Positions 36,065 through 44,252 of a stretch of 64,000 nucleotides of DNA are shown one piece after another. Source of the DNA: Streptomyces sp. DH41. GTDB taxonomy: Bacteria; Actinomycetota; Actinomycetes; Streptomycetales; Streptomycetaceae. The notes under the pieces were generated by a model. The model was not told the DNA's origin and made no database searches. It saw only the letters and a list, made by a program, of their open reading frames with translations. Each line of letters starts with the position of its first letter. Within the stretch, counting starts at the first letter, position 1. The stretch covers positions 434,001-498,000 of the forward strand of contig NZ_JARVKY010000002.1 in NCBI RefSeq assembly GCF_029813785.1, in the 5' to 3' direction. The translations under genes were made by a program, and so were the position numbers.

Positions 36065-38307
36065 GCGTCGTCCTCCGGCCGCTTCCAGGGGAGCTGGTCG
36101 CCGTACTCCTTGATGAACTTCCGGTACTCACGGACGACGCTCGGCCGGTCGTGGTACTTGGGTCGGTCGCGCTCAGACATCAGGTCGTCGTCGAGAATGC
36201 GGGTGCGCCGCTTGATGGAACGTTCGATCGCTACGTTCTTGACGACGATCTCGTCCGTCTCCTCGTACTCCTTGATGACGTAGTCACCCTTGGCATCCCG
36301 GACGAACAGGTCGTTGCCGCGCCGGTCGTGACCGACCTTCTCGGCGACGGCCATGAACACTGGGTGATCCAGGGGGCCGTGCAGCTGCTCCTCGTCCTTC
36401 TCTTCTTGCGTCTTCTTCTGGAGGAAGAGAAGGGTGGTGAGGATGTTGACGCCGGCCCCCACGACGAAGATCTCGACGGGAAGTTCGACACTGGCCATCA
36501 CCCAGCACTCGTCGAGGATGTACTTGCGCACCGCCTCGTCGTCGGGGCCGGGGTTGGACAGGATGCCATTGGGGAGCACGATGCCGATACGGCCGCCCGG
36601 CTTGACCCATTCGACGGCCTTCTGGACGAAGAGCCGCTCGGGCGCCACGGAGACGGCCGGCTTGCCCTTCACCAGGGTGCCGTCCTCGCCGCGGGACCAG
36701 CTGTAGGCGATACTCCGTTCCTTCTCGAAGCCGCCCTCATCCGTGCGGAACAGTTCGAGGACCGGGCCGGTCACGGGGATGTCGGAACCGAAGGGCGGGT
36801 TGGTGAGCAGAATGTCGACCTCGCCGGGTGCGATGCGGTCGAGGTGCCGCAGGGCGCGCTGCATGCCCCGCAGGTTGCCCATCCGGGGAAAGCCGAGGGA
36901 GTCGACCTGGAAGGTGTTGCCCGCGACGTCGGTGAGCATCATCACGCCGAACGCGGCGGCGCGGGTCAGGAAGGGGTCGAAGTCGGTGCCGAAGACACAG
37001 GCCTGGGCGTACTCGCCGAGCCGCTTCCGCTTCCTGGTCTCCTGCCGGGCCTTCTCCTGGACGGACAGGTCCTGCTCGTCCTCCGGCATCCAGGTGTGCA
37101 GGATGTGCAGCAGGGTTTCCCTGAGGAAGCCGCCGGTGCCGCAGCACGGGTCGAGGACGGTCTGACCCTCCTGGGGGTTGAGCATCTCGACCATGAGGCG
37201 GACCGCGCCGGACGGGGTGAAGTACTGGCCGCGGTCGCCACGCAGGTTGTCGCCGACGAGTTCCTGGTAGGCGGTGCCGAGGGCATCCAGGGACGTGTCG
37301 TGCATGCGGTAGGTGGCGAGCTGCTTGGTGATGAAGGTGAGGGCGCCGTCGGTCAGGGTCAGGCGGTCGTACTCGTCGAACAGCTGCTGGGGGGCGTAGA
37401 ACTCCTTGACCTCTTCGAACAGCTCCCTTATCCGCTGGGCGACCTCAGCGCTGCCCGCCTCCTCCTCGGCGGCGGCGGCGAGGTCGTCACTGTCGATGCG
37501 GAAGCGCGGCTCCTTGGCGCCCTCGCGCACCAGCCGCTCGTCGTGGAGCTTGGCGAACAGCACGTACAGGAACTGCCAGAACGCCGCGTCCTTGGGCAGG
37601 CCCTCGTTGCCGTGGATGTAGTTGTGGCAGCGGCGGAAGGCGAACCGCAGCATCCGCTCGTCCGCCCGCCGCATGATCGCGAGGGAGGAGGCGTCGCCCT
37701 GGGCGTCGAAGCTGGTCGCATCGCCGCGCGGCCAGTTCAGCAGCGGACGGTACTTAGTCTCGAACAGGGACGAATCGTCGTCCTTACGGACGAAGTACAG
37801 GTCCTTGTCGTCCGTCCACATCCCGTAGCGGCAGTCGGGCGCGGCCTGCATGAGCTGGCCGACCTCGTCGATCTGCGCCTTGGCATGGGCGTAGGTACGG
37901 ATCTTGGAAACGGTGCGGCTGTCCTTGGGTCGGGGCTTGGTGACGACGACCCGGCGGAGGTTCTCCAGCTCGTGATCCTTGCCGTGTTCGAAGATCGCGA
38001 TGCTCGCGCGGCGCCGGGTCTTGCGCCCGGCGTCGTTGATCACCGGGATGGAGAAGTCGGCCTCCATGTCGTCCGGGTCGATGCCGTACTGGTGGACGAG
38101 GGAGCGGGCGATGTGCTGCCGCACCTTCTCGGCCTCGGTGAGCTTCACCACCTTGTCGCCGGTGATGTAATCGAAGACCTCGTCGTCCGCGAGCTTGCGC
38201 GGCCCGGCAGGAGCCTCGCCGGTGCCCTCCTTGCCAGGCTTCCCGGGCGTCTCCGGCTTGTGCGGGCCCTCCTCCGGCAGGTCGAAGCCCAGCTGTTCCT
38301 CAGCCAT
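36061..38307 (-). CDS. hsdM: N6-adenine DNA methyltransferase, type I M subunit-like (MAD2-like)
   Basis: This 748-residue protein has the N6-adenine methylase core: VLDPCCGTGGFLRETLL (SAM binding, about residue 385) and DILLTNPPFGSD (catalytic NPPF, about 500). The helical M-subunit domain lies before it (LYVLFAKLHDERL). The first 200 residues look like the HsdR N-terminal nuclease fold (VRQHIARSLVHQYGIDPDDM...RASIAIFEHG...VVVTKPRPK), but the D and ExK catalytic residues are not conserved. That fusion is unusual for HsdM. The ATG at 38307 starts MAEEQLGFDLP; 24 upstream codons are rejected. With HsdS it should methylate host DNA so that the defence proteins ignore it. Confidence 0.9.
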   Translation of the reverse strand: MAEEQLGFDLPEEGPHKPETPGKPGKEGTGEAPAGPRKLADDEVFDYITGDKVVKLTEAEKVRQHIARSLVHQYGIDPDDMEADFSIPVINDAGRKTRRRASIAIFEHGKDHELENLRRVVVTKPRPKDSRTVSKIRTYAHAKAQIDEVGQLMQAAPDCRYGMWTDDKDLYFVRKDDDSSLFETKYRPLLNWPRGDATSFDAQGDASSLAIMRRADERMLRFAFRRCHNYIHGNEGLPKDAAFWQFLYVLFAKLHDERLVREGAKEPRFRIDSDDLAAAAEEEAGSAEVAQRIRELFEEVKEFYAPQQLFDEYDRLTLTDGALTFITKQLATYRMHDTSLDALGTAYQELVGDNLRGDRGQYFTPSGAVRLMVEMLNPQEGQTVLDPCCGTGGFLRETLLHILHTWMPEDEQDLSVQEKARQETRKRKRLGEYAQACVFGTDFDPFLTRAAAFGVMMLTDVAGNTFQVDSLGFPRMGNLRGMQRALRHLDRIAPGEVDILLTNPPFGSDIPVTGPVLELFRTDEGGFEKERSIAYSWSRGEDGTLVKGKPAVSVAPERLFVQKAVEWVKPGGRIGIVLPNGILSNPGPDDEAVRKYILDECWVMASVELPVEIFVVGAGVNILTTLLFLQKKTQEEKDEEQLHGPLDHPVFMAVAEKVGHDRRGNDLFVRDAKGDYVIKEYEETDEIVVKNVAIERSIKRRTRILDDDLMSERDRPKYHDRPSVVREYRKFIKEYGDQLPWKRPEDDA

Positions 38308-38426
38308 CGTGATGAGTGCCCCTCTGTTCCCTCTTGCCGCACGGCACACCGCCCGCCGTCGACGGACGGCACCACCCAAGACTAGGCCAGCACGGAACCG
38401 CTTCTTCCCCGCTGCGGGTCATGCCG

Positions 38427-40613
38427 TCAGGCTTCGTCGCCGCTGCCCACCGCAGCACCTTCCTCCGCGATCTTGGTCAGCGAGCGCCCTTCCGGCGTGA
38501 CCCAGTATTTCGTCCCCTGCACCTGCTGGTCATTGCCCATCGCCTCGCCACGGATGCGGCGGACCAGCCGGGAGGGGGAGTACGCCTGGCCGTCGGCCGC
38601 CCAGACGAGAGGGGCGCTCTTACTGTTCTGCCAGTGCGCGACTCCTCGTCTCGGATCCTCCTGGATCCAGCGGGGCAGGTTCTTGTGGTCCGCTTCGGTG
38701 TCGGGGCGCAGCTCCAGCCGCGTTCCTTCTCTGATGAGTCCCTGCTCGACAATGACCGTGACAGCGCGGGCGCTGCGCGCACCGACCGCCGGTGGCGTCG
38801 TGGCCCCCACGTCGCCCGGAGTCTTCGAAGATGCCGTGAGCACGACACTGGCCCAGCCGGCCTCGGGCGGGCCCGTTGCCTCACCGGCGTCCGCCGGGAT
38901 CTCCTGTACGGATGAGCCGGTCGCTCGCAAAAGCTCGTAAAGCCTCTCGGCGATCTCCGGCGCTCGCTCCGCCGATGCGACGGCTTTGGCGAGACGAACC
39001 CTCGTTCCGTACGCGCCGTAGAGAACATCGAGCAGGAGCGGCACCGACCGCCACACCAACGACGGCACTGAGGCCAGGCGCTCCCACCAGGCCGGCCCTG
39101 CCTCCTCGACGTCGAGGTCGTCGGTCTCCAGGACACGGAAGAGGACGTGGGTGAGAAGGAGGTCGCCGGACTCCGCCAGTTGCCGCGCACGAGTCTTCCT
39201 GCCCGGGTCGACGTCTTGTAGCGCAGCACGCACCGCGCGGAGGAGGCCGACACAGCGCCAGACCCGGTGGGCAGTCGGCAGAGGGCCGAATACCTGCTGG
39301 TAGTTGATCTTCTCCCACAGCCACGCCGGATCCTGTCTGGCCGCCGCCGCGCAGACCGGGTCCGGATGTACGGCGGCGAGGGCGAACGCGGCCTCCTCCA
39401 TCACGCAGCCCTCGTCCGGTTTAGGCTCGCCCTCGCCCCGCTTGCGGGAGTAGGTGAGGCCGAGTGACAGCTGGAAGTCTTCCTGCAGGTCGACCTGCTC
39501 CTGCTCCAGCGCCCTGAAATCCCGGGCCTCGATGGGGTTCTGCGTGTTGGCCGCGATCGTGATCGCGTCGCCGAAATTCTCTGGGCAGTTCTCCAGAGAA
39601 ATGATCCGGACCTGTACCCGGGCCTGAGCGACCATGTCGGGGTGGGACTCCGCCGCGGCACGAATCGCGTCGCCGGTCTGGGCACCGTTGATGACGCTCG
39701 CGCCCTCCAGGCGCAGCCCCACGGGCGCCCACTTGGCAGGAGGATCCACGCCGTTGCCGTCAAGCCTGTCGCAGACCAGGGTGATACCACTGTTCAGATA
39801 GAGAAACTGACCCGGGTACTTGATCAGCGAGTTGCGGATCCCGGAGTTCACCTCCGTGTCCTCAAGCGCGTCACGGACATTGCGGTCGGTGAGGAGATCG
39901 CGGTTTCCGTCGGCGTACCAGGCGGCCACTGTGGCGGCGGGGACGGTGCCGTAGTAGAGAGGGAAGGGCTTCTCCTGCCTGCCCGGACTGTCCAGGTCGA
40001 AGACGAGGTTCACCTTCCGCTGGGGCTTCTCGAGGACGAAGTGGTACATGTCGAGGAGGTTGACGATCTTCACCTCGACGAGGCCCGGATCACGCGGGTG
40101 CAAGGCCTGTATCTGCTGCTCCAACCGACTCCGGGTGTTGTCGTGCAGCTCTTTTCCGACGTCGCCGTTGACGAGCGCGAGAACGAGAGTCACGCGTGGC
40201 TGTGGTGTCCTCAGAGCTCGGGTCAAGGCGTCGACGTGCGGGGCCATCTTCGGACCGAACTGGTCGAATTCCCGGTTGAAGAGGAAGCGCAACCCGTCCA
40301 CAACAGCGGCGACGTCGGCATTCTTGAACCCCGCGGTCCCCTTCTCGCTCCATTTGGCCTGGACGACGAAGATTTCCCGGCCCGTGACCGCGACGGCGTC
40401 GAACCCCTCGTCCCCGCTGCCGTCGGTGATGGCGCCCGCCGCGTCCTCGGCGCTCATGCCCACCACGTACTGCAGGGAGAGGGCAGCCACCGCTCGACTG
40501 AGGAACATCTGCTTCTCGGTGGGGTGACCCGCCACGTCCTCCGCGATCTTCAGCGGGCGGTACCGCTCGGTCAGCTTCTTGGCCAGCCTCCGCGCCTGGA
40601 CCGGGTAGGGCAC
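38427..40613 (-). CDS. AIPR family defence protein with Mrr-like nuclease motif
   Basis: A 728-residue protein. Residues 60-95 contain GSGDEGFDAV then IFVVQAKWSEKG: an Asp followed by QxK, the Mrr-type variant of the PD-(D/E)XK active site. From about residue 220 to 560 it matches the AIPR (abortive infection phage resistance) family: FLYLNSGITLVCDRL, LEGASVINGAQTGDAI, and TIAANTQNPIEARDFRAL are hallmark blocks. The C-terminal part is less conserved and ends in a small domain with an RRIRGEAMGNDQQVQGTKYW segment. GTG start after GGGGGATGC. It is the first gene of the minus-strand defence run, 119 bases before the methylase. Confidence 0.88.
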   Translation of the reverse strand: MPYPVQARRLAKKLTERYRPLKIAEDVAGHPTEKQMFLSRAVAALSLQYVVGMSAEDAAGAITDGSGDEGFDAVAVTGREIFVVQAKWSEKGTAGFKNADVAAVVDGLRFLFNREFDQFGPKMAPHVDALTRALRTPQPRVTLVLALVNGDVGKELHDNTRSRLEQQIQALHPRDPGLVEVKIVNLLDMYHFVLEKPQRKVNLVFDLDSPGRQEKPFPLYYGTVPAATVAAWYADGNRDLLTDRNVRDALEDTEVNSGIRNSLIKYPGQFLYLNSGITLVCDRLDGNGVDPPAKWAPVGLRLEGASVINGAQTGDAIRAAAESHPDMVAQARVQVRIISLENCPENFGDAITIAANTQNPIEARDFRALEQEQVDLQEDFQLSLGLTYSRKRGEGEPKPDEGCVMEEAAFALAAVHPDPVCAAAARQDPAWLWEKINYQQVFGPLPTAHRVWRCVGLLRAVRAALQDVDPGRKTRARQLAESGDLLLTHVLFRVLETDDLDVEEAGPAWWERLASVPSLVWRSVPLLLDVLYGAYGTRVRLAKAVASAERAPEIAERLYELLRATGSSVQEIPADAGEATGPPEAGWASVVLTASSKTPGDVGATTPPAVGARSARAVTVIVEQGLIREGTRLELRPDTEADHKNLPRWIQEDPRRGVAHWQNSKSAPLVWAADGQAYSPSRLVRRIRGEAMGNDQQVQGTKYWVTPEGRSLTKIAEEGAAVGSGDEA

Positions 40614-41285
40614 GCATCCCCCTCTTTCACCACCGACGACTCCCGCAGGTCTTGCGGATGTCGAGCGAGGCTACACCGGGACGCCGGCCCGTTCCCTGCC
40701 CCTTCGCGGAACAAGCTCTCCGCCCCAAATCCCTTCCGTTGGAAATTGACGGTTTCGCTGTAGTTCGGGGGGAGAGAGAATGGGTGGTGCTCGTACCGTG
40801 GGTGTCTGGTGCGCCGCCGGTGACAGGCCCGGGCGACGGCTTGGTGACAGCGTCGCCATCACGGCCAGGGCGGGCCGTGGAGTATCTGCTCGGCCGGGCG
40901 GGCTGGCTGCCATCAGCAACAGCAGTCGGGCGATCTCACACTCCTCGAACGCGATGGGGACGGTGCCGGTAGAACTGGCGGGATCGGCGAGGTCCCCTGC
41001 GTGCCACGCTGGCGCGTCCAGGTTGGCTCTGCAAAGCGATGACTCCCCCGGGCACCATCCCCGTCCGCGACAGCAAGAACACCGACGGCCCCGTCCTGAC
41101 GCTCACCGCCCAGGCCTGGGTTCCGTGCACCAACGGCCTCAAGGGCGACTCGTTGTAACTCCGATCCGGGATACGGGCTGTGGAAGTGTTCCGGACGTTC
41201 TCACGGAACGAGCAGTCAGATTCTCAGGGCAGCCGTCACTCGTTCACCAGGCATGACTGCATCACATCTCGACATCATCTCAGAA
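40614..41285. other. Gene-poor right border of the defence island
   Basis: About 670 bases between the AIPR start and the toxin-antitoxin promoter hold no intact gene. The left part must carry the promoter for the minus-strand defence operon; a small dyad CCGCA/TGCGG lies near 40642-40657. Open frames in the middle show no family similarity that I recognise. The right part contains a truncated DUF397 coding sequence (41039-41158). The region looks like debris of insertions and deletions. Confidence 0.5.
41039..41158 (+). pseudogene. Truncated DUF397 gene remnant
   Basis: A frame of 39 codons reads MTPPGTIPVRDSKNTDGPVL and then LTAQAWVPCTNGLKGDSL. IPVRDSKNTDGPVL followed by a W-containing end is the second half of DUF397 (compare VPVRDSKDAEGPVLMIPRLA in the intact gene at 34355). 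The characteristic first half (WRKSSYS...NC) is absent upstream in every frame. It is probably a decayed relic of a second XRE-DUF397 pair. Confidence 0.7.
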
Positions 41286-41320
41286 TTGACCACAAAATTT
41301 CTCTTGCGTAATCTTGTGGC
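41286..41320 (+). promoter_or_regulatory. Promoter and dyad of the toxin-antitoxin operon, leaderless
   Basis: TTGACC at 41286, a 17-base spacer and TAATCT at 41309 make a near-consensus housekeeping promoter. The -10 ends six bases before the antitoxin ATG at 41321, so transcription should start at or next to the A of the ATG, a leaderless mRNA. CCACAA (41290-41295) and TTGTGG (41314-41319) form an inverted repeat around the promoter and are a candidate autoregulatory operator. Confidence 0.75.
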
Positions 41321-41575
41321 ATGACCGAGATCGCCATCAGCGCCGCCCGCTCCCAGCTCGGTGATCTCGTGCGCCGCGCCGCGCACGGCCGCGAGACCAT
41401 CGCCCTCACTGATCACGGGCACGTCGCCGCCCTTCTCGTGTCACCCCAGGTGATAGAGGATCTGGAGGACGCGCTGGCGGTGGCGGACTATCAGCGGCGC
41501 AAGGCAGAAGGAACCCTCGGAGAGGGCATCCCCATGTCCGAGGTGCGCAGGCGGCTGGGGCTCGAACAGAAGTGA
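41321..41575 (+). CDS. Type II antitoxin, Phd/YefM family
   Basis: An 84-residue protein. The N-terminal MTEIAISAARSQLGDLVRRA, followed by ETIALTDHGHVAALLVSP, is the Phd/YefM DNA-binding dimerisation fold; the C-terminal helix (LEDALAVADYQRRKAEG) would wrap the toxin. The operon start is leaderless (see 41286). The stop overlaps the toxin start (GTGA), so translation is coupled. It should neutralise the toxin and repress its own promoter. Confidence 0.9.
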   Translation: MTEIAISAARSQLGDLVRRAAHGRETIALTDHGHVAALLVSPQVIEDLEDALAVADYQRRKAEGTLGEGIPMSEVRRRLGLEQK

Positions 41576-41823
41576 CCTACGAGATCACCTTCGAGCCGCA
41601 GGCCCTGAACGCCGCCGCTCGCTTCCTGTCAGACGACCCGAGCGGCCTCGCTCTGGTGCTGGACACCATCGACAAATTGGCGGAGGACCCGCGCCCCACT
41701 GGCTCGGTTCCGTACGGATCAGCGGATCTCCGGCGCCTGCGCATCGGCGACTACCGGGTTCTGTATGCCATCGACGATGACGTCATCCGCATCCTGGTCA
41801 CCCACCTCGGCCGAACCGCCTGA
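41572..41823 (+). CDS. Type II toxin, RelE/ParE family
   Basis: An 83-residue protein with GTG start overlapping the antitoxin stop by four bases. The pattern YEITFEPQALNAAARFL near the start, then LRRLRIGDYRVLYAIDDDVI and ILVTHLGRT at the end, matches RelE-type toxins, where the Arg residues of RxGxYRVxY are needed for mRNA cleavage on the ribosome. The pair may stabilise the neighbouring defence island or act in abortive infection; that is inference from position. Confidence 0.9.
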   Translation: MTYEITFEPQALNAAARFLSDDPSGLALVLDTIDKLAEDPRPTGSVPYGSADLRRLRIGDYRVLYAIDDDVIRILVTHLGRTA

Positions 41824-41890
41824 ACCACCCGCACCGCCGAGGGGCCGCGACCTCCCTCACGGAGTTGCGGCCCGACGCGTACACACTCCG

Positions 41891-42310
41891 TCAGCGCACC
41901 AGTTCCGTCGCCTGGCCCAGTACCGGGATGCTACCGAGGGACTGGGCCTGGGCAACGGGGCCCGTCAGCGCCGTAGAGGTCAGCGGCTGGAAGTCGGCCA
42001 CCTGCGTACCGACGCCGTTGTCCAGCGGGTCGACGCCGGTACCGGCCAGCGGGTTGGGCTTGAGGTCGGCGACCGGGCCGGTGACATACCCGACCGTGCC
42101 GGTCACCGTCCGCAGGCCCGCCTGCGGATCCATGTCGCCCAGCAGGGCGGCACCGGTTCTCGCCGGGCCGGTGCCCGTCTCGCCGCCCTCCGCAGCGCAG
42201 GCCGTGACCGCGCCCGCGCCCAGGGCCGCCCCAGCGGTCGCGAGGACGGCCAGGGCGCGCCGGACAGCCGGGGCGCGGGAGGTGCGGGAGGGGGACGCGT
42301 GTCGGGCCAT
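41891..42310 (-). CDS. Small secreted protein or lipoprotein
   Basis: A 139-residue protein with an N-terminal export signal: arginine pair (VRR), hydrophobic ALAVLATAGAALGAGA and VTAC, which fits a lipobox with Cys as the processing residue. The mature part is rich in Gly, Pro, Thr and Val with no recognised domain (GDMDPQAGLRTVTGTVGYVT, then PNPLAGTGVDPLDNGVGTQV). It resembles the small secreted protein at 48441 in style. Function unknown. Confidence 0.7.
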   Translation of the reverse strand: MARHASPSRTSRAPAVRRALAVLATAGAALGAGAVTACAAEGGETGTGPARTGAALLGDMDPQAGLRTVTGTVGYVTGPVADLKPNPLAGTGVDPLDNGVGTQVADFQPLTSTALTGPVAQAQSLGSIPVLGQATELVR

Positions 42311-42458
42311 CGGTGAGCCACCTCGTGCTTCGGAGTACTCGGGGAGTACCGCGGAGAGTAATCAGGACCGCGCGCAGCGTAGTTGAGATGTGATGCCTGC
42401 TTCAAAGTCGACCCGCGGGGTCGTACGGCGGCCGTTCGATGCCTCAGACTGGTGTCCC

Positions 42459-43094
42459 GTGAGCTCCCATCCGCCCATACCGACGCGAGTCGTGCTGCTC
42501 TGCGGCCCCTCCGGCTCCGGCAAGTCCCTCCTCGCCGCCCACTCCGGCCTTCCGGTGCTGCGGCTCGACGACTTCTACAAGGAGGGCACCGACCCGACGC
42601 TGCCGCTGGTGTCCGAGAGCTCCGACATCGACTGGGACCATCCCGGCTCGTGGGACGCGGACGCCGCCGTCGCCGCCATCTCGGAGCTGTGCCGCACGGG
42701 CCGTACGCGGGTGCCCGTCTACGACCTCGCGCTCAGCGCCCGCACCGGCGAGGAGACGGCCGACATCGGACGGACCCCGCTGTTCCTCGCGGAGGGCGTC
42801 TTCGCCGCCGAACTCGTGGCACGCTGCCGGGAACTGGGCGTCCTGGCCGACACGCTGTGCCTGAGCCGGGGCCCGCTGACGACCTTCCGACGCCGCTTCC
42901 TGCGGGATCTGCGGGAGGGCCGGAAGTCCGTGCCGTTCCTGCTGCGCCGCGGCTGGCGGCTGATGCGGCAGGAGCGGACGGTCATCGCCCGGCAGACGGC
43001 CCTGGGCGCCCATGCCTGCGACCGGGACGAGGCGATGGGCCGGCTGGCCGCCGCCGCCGCGGGACGGTGCGCGACGGCGCGTACGGCCGTGTAG
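42459..43094 (+). CDS. Uridine kinase-like P-loop kinase
   Basis: A 211-residue protein with Walker A GPSGSGKSLLA and then LPVLRLDDFYKEGTDPTLPL, the acidic substrate-binding block of uridine/pantothenate-type kinases. DIDWDHPGSWD and VPVYDLALSARTGEE follow, and LFLAEGVFAAEL matches the strand before the catalytic centre. It probably phosphorylates uridine or a related nucleoside to the 5'-phosphate (salvage), which fits the nearby catabolic genes, but it is not under the common operator. GTG at 42459 is chosen because it starts directly before the first strand; upstream codons look non-coding. Confidence 0.82.
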   Translation: MSSHPPIPTRVVLLCGPSGSGKSLLAAHSGLPVLRLDDFYKEGTDPTLPLVSESSDIDWDHPGSWDADAAVAAISELCRTGRTRVPVYDLALSARTGEETADIGRTPLFLAEGVFAAELVARCRELGVLADTLCLSRGPLTTFRRRFLRDLREGRKSVPFLLRRGWRLMRQERTVIARQTALGAHACDRDEAMGRLAAAAAGRCATARTAV

Positions 43095-43114
43095 CGGGCC
43101 TACGTCCTGGGGCG

Positions 43115-43156
43115 GTACTCGTACACCCGTACTCGTACACCCGTACTCGTACACAC
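43115..43156. repeat. 14-bp tandem repeat, three copies
   Basis: GTACTCGTACACCC repeats at 43115, 43129 and 43143, the last copy diverging at its end. It stands between the kinase stop and the hairpin at 43162. The following 43200-43375 is a C-rich low-complexity stretch (CCCCCGTG motifs) without a gene. Confidence 0.75.
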
Positions 43157-43161
43157 AGAGA

Positions 43162-43200
43162 AGCGGGACTGGACGGACCCCCCGGCCCTCCAGTCCCGCT
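43162..43200 (+). terminator. Hairpin between the convergent kinase and sigQ genes
   Basis: AGCGGGACTGGA pairs perfectly with TCCAGTCCCGCT across a 15-base loop, followed by CTCCTTGTG. It lies 67 bases behind the kinase stop. Confidence 0.8.
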
Positions 43201-43382
43201 CTCCTTGTGCTCCCCCGTGCTTCCCCCGTGTCCCCCCGGGTTGTTCCCCCGTGTCCCCCGTACTCCCCCCGGGTCCCCCGTGGTGCTTCCCCGTGAGTAA
43301 GAGCCCGGGATCCTCCCCCTGATACACCCTGGCTCGTACTTTTTTCCGCGGGTCCCCCCGGACCCCCGGTTCCCCCCAACCT

Positions 43383-44141
43383 TCAGGCGACCAACTCGCC
43401 GAAGGCGTCCTCCCGGTCACGGCCGAAGCTGAGGACCTCGTCCTCGCGCAGCCGGCGGAGCGACCGCCAGATGCTGGACTTCACCGTGCCGACACTGATG
43501 TCGAGGATGTCCGCGATCTCCGGGTCCGTGCGGCCCTCGTAGTAGCGCAGGACCAGCATGGTGCGCTGGAGCTCGGGGAGCCGGGCCAGCGCCTGCCACA
43601 GGACCGTGCGCAGCTCGGTGCCGCGCATCGCGTCCGTGTCGCCCGCCGTCTCCGGCAGTTCCTCGGTCGGGTACTCGTTGAGCTTGCGGCGCCGCCAGGC
43701 GCTGATGTGCAGGTTCGTCATGGTGCGGCGGAGGTATCCGCCGACCGCCGCCTTGTCACTGATCCGGTCCCACGCCCGGTACGTCGAGAACAGCGCGCTC
43801 TGCAGCAGGTCCTCGGCCTCGAAGCGGTCACCGGTGAGGTGGTAGGCGGTGGCGTACAGGGAGGCGCGGCGCTCCTGGACGTAGGCGGTGAACTCCGCCT
43901 CCGACAGCGAACGGCGCTCCCCCGGGTCCTCCCCGTACGTCGGTCCCCCGTGCGTCGACCCCCCGTGCGTCTCCCCCTGACGCGTGTCGACCACCGCCAT
44001 GTAGGCGGTGTGCTGTCGTCCGGTGCCGCGAGCGCACCCCCGCCCGCTCACAGCACCGGACTTCTCGGAACCCCGGTGTGCGTGCACGTCGTGCAGACGC
44101 GTGACCACTGCGCTGGTGCTGGTGCCCTTCAGCGTGTTCAT
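43383..44141 (-). CDS. sigQ: ECF-type RNA polymerase sigma factor SigQ
   Basis: A 252-residue sigma factor of the SigE-like ECF group. Region 2 is seen at LYATAYHLTGDRFEAEDLLQ and AFSTYRAW; region 4 at LPELQRTMLVLRYYEGRTDP and VGTVKSSIWRSLRRL (helix-turn-helix for the -35). The first 70 residues are Gly/His-rich and not part of the fold, so the true start may lie further in (for example the Met about 48 codons later). It is divergent from afsQ1-afsQ2 as in S. coelicolor, where AfsQ1 activates sigQ; an AfsQ1-type box stands in the shared promoter region. Confidence 0.9.
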   Translation of the reverse strand: MNTLKGTSTSAVVTRLHDVHAHRGSEKSGAVSGRGCARGTGRQHTAYMAVVDTRQGETHGGSTHGGPTYGEDPGERRSLSEAEFTAYVQERRASLYATAYHLTGDRFEAEDLLQSALFSTYRAWDRISDKAAVGGYLRRTMTNLHISAWRRRKLNEYPTEELPETAGDTDAMRGTELRTVLWQALARLPELQRTMLVLRYYEGRTDPEIADILDISVGTVKSSIWRSLRRLREDEVLSFGRDREDAFGELVA

Positions 44142-44252
44142 CTCGCGCCCCCGTCCGTGGACTTCCGGTGTTCTGCCTGCTGTGTCGCGACTTGCTGTGT
44201 TGCCTGTGACGAAAAGCTTGCCCCGGTGACTTCATGGCCGTGTCCGCCGACT

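Noticed and set aside
34622..38307. Complete type I restriction-modification system
   Set aside because: M and S genes are present, but no HsdR helicase-nuclease gene is found on either side; the neighbours fit MADS better.
36151..38385. A 744-codon plus-strand frame opposite the methylase
   Set aside because: Antisense shadow of hsdM; no family similarity.
21434..40613. Classical BREX type 2 (Pgl) system
   Set aside because: A PglW-like kinase is present, but there is no PglX-type methylase, PglZ alkaline-phosphatase-like protein or BrxC-type ATPase.
21434..41823. Prophage or integrative conjugative element
   Set aside because: No integrase, excisionase, transfer, capsid or tail genes and no tRNA or attachment repeats were seen at the borders.
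43200..43375. Coding sequence in the C-rich stretch between the uridine-kinase-like gene and sigQ
   Set aside because: Low-complexity CCCCCGTG runs give open frames in several phases without any domain or start signal.
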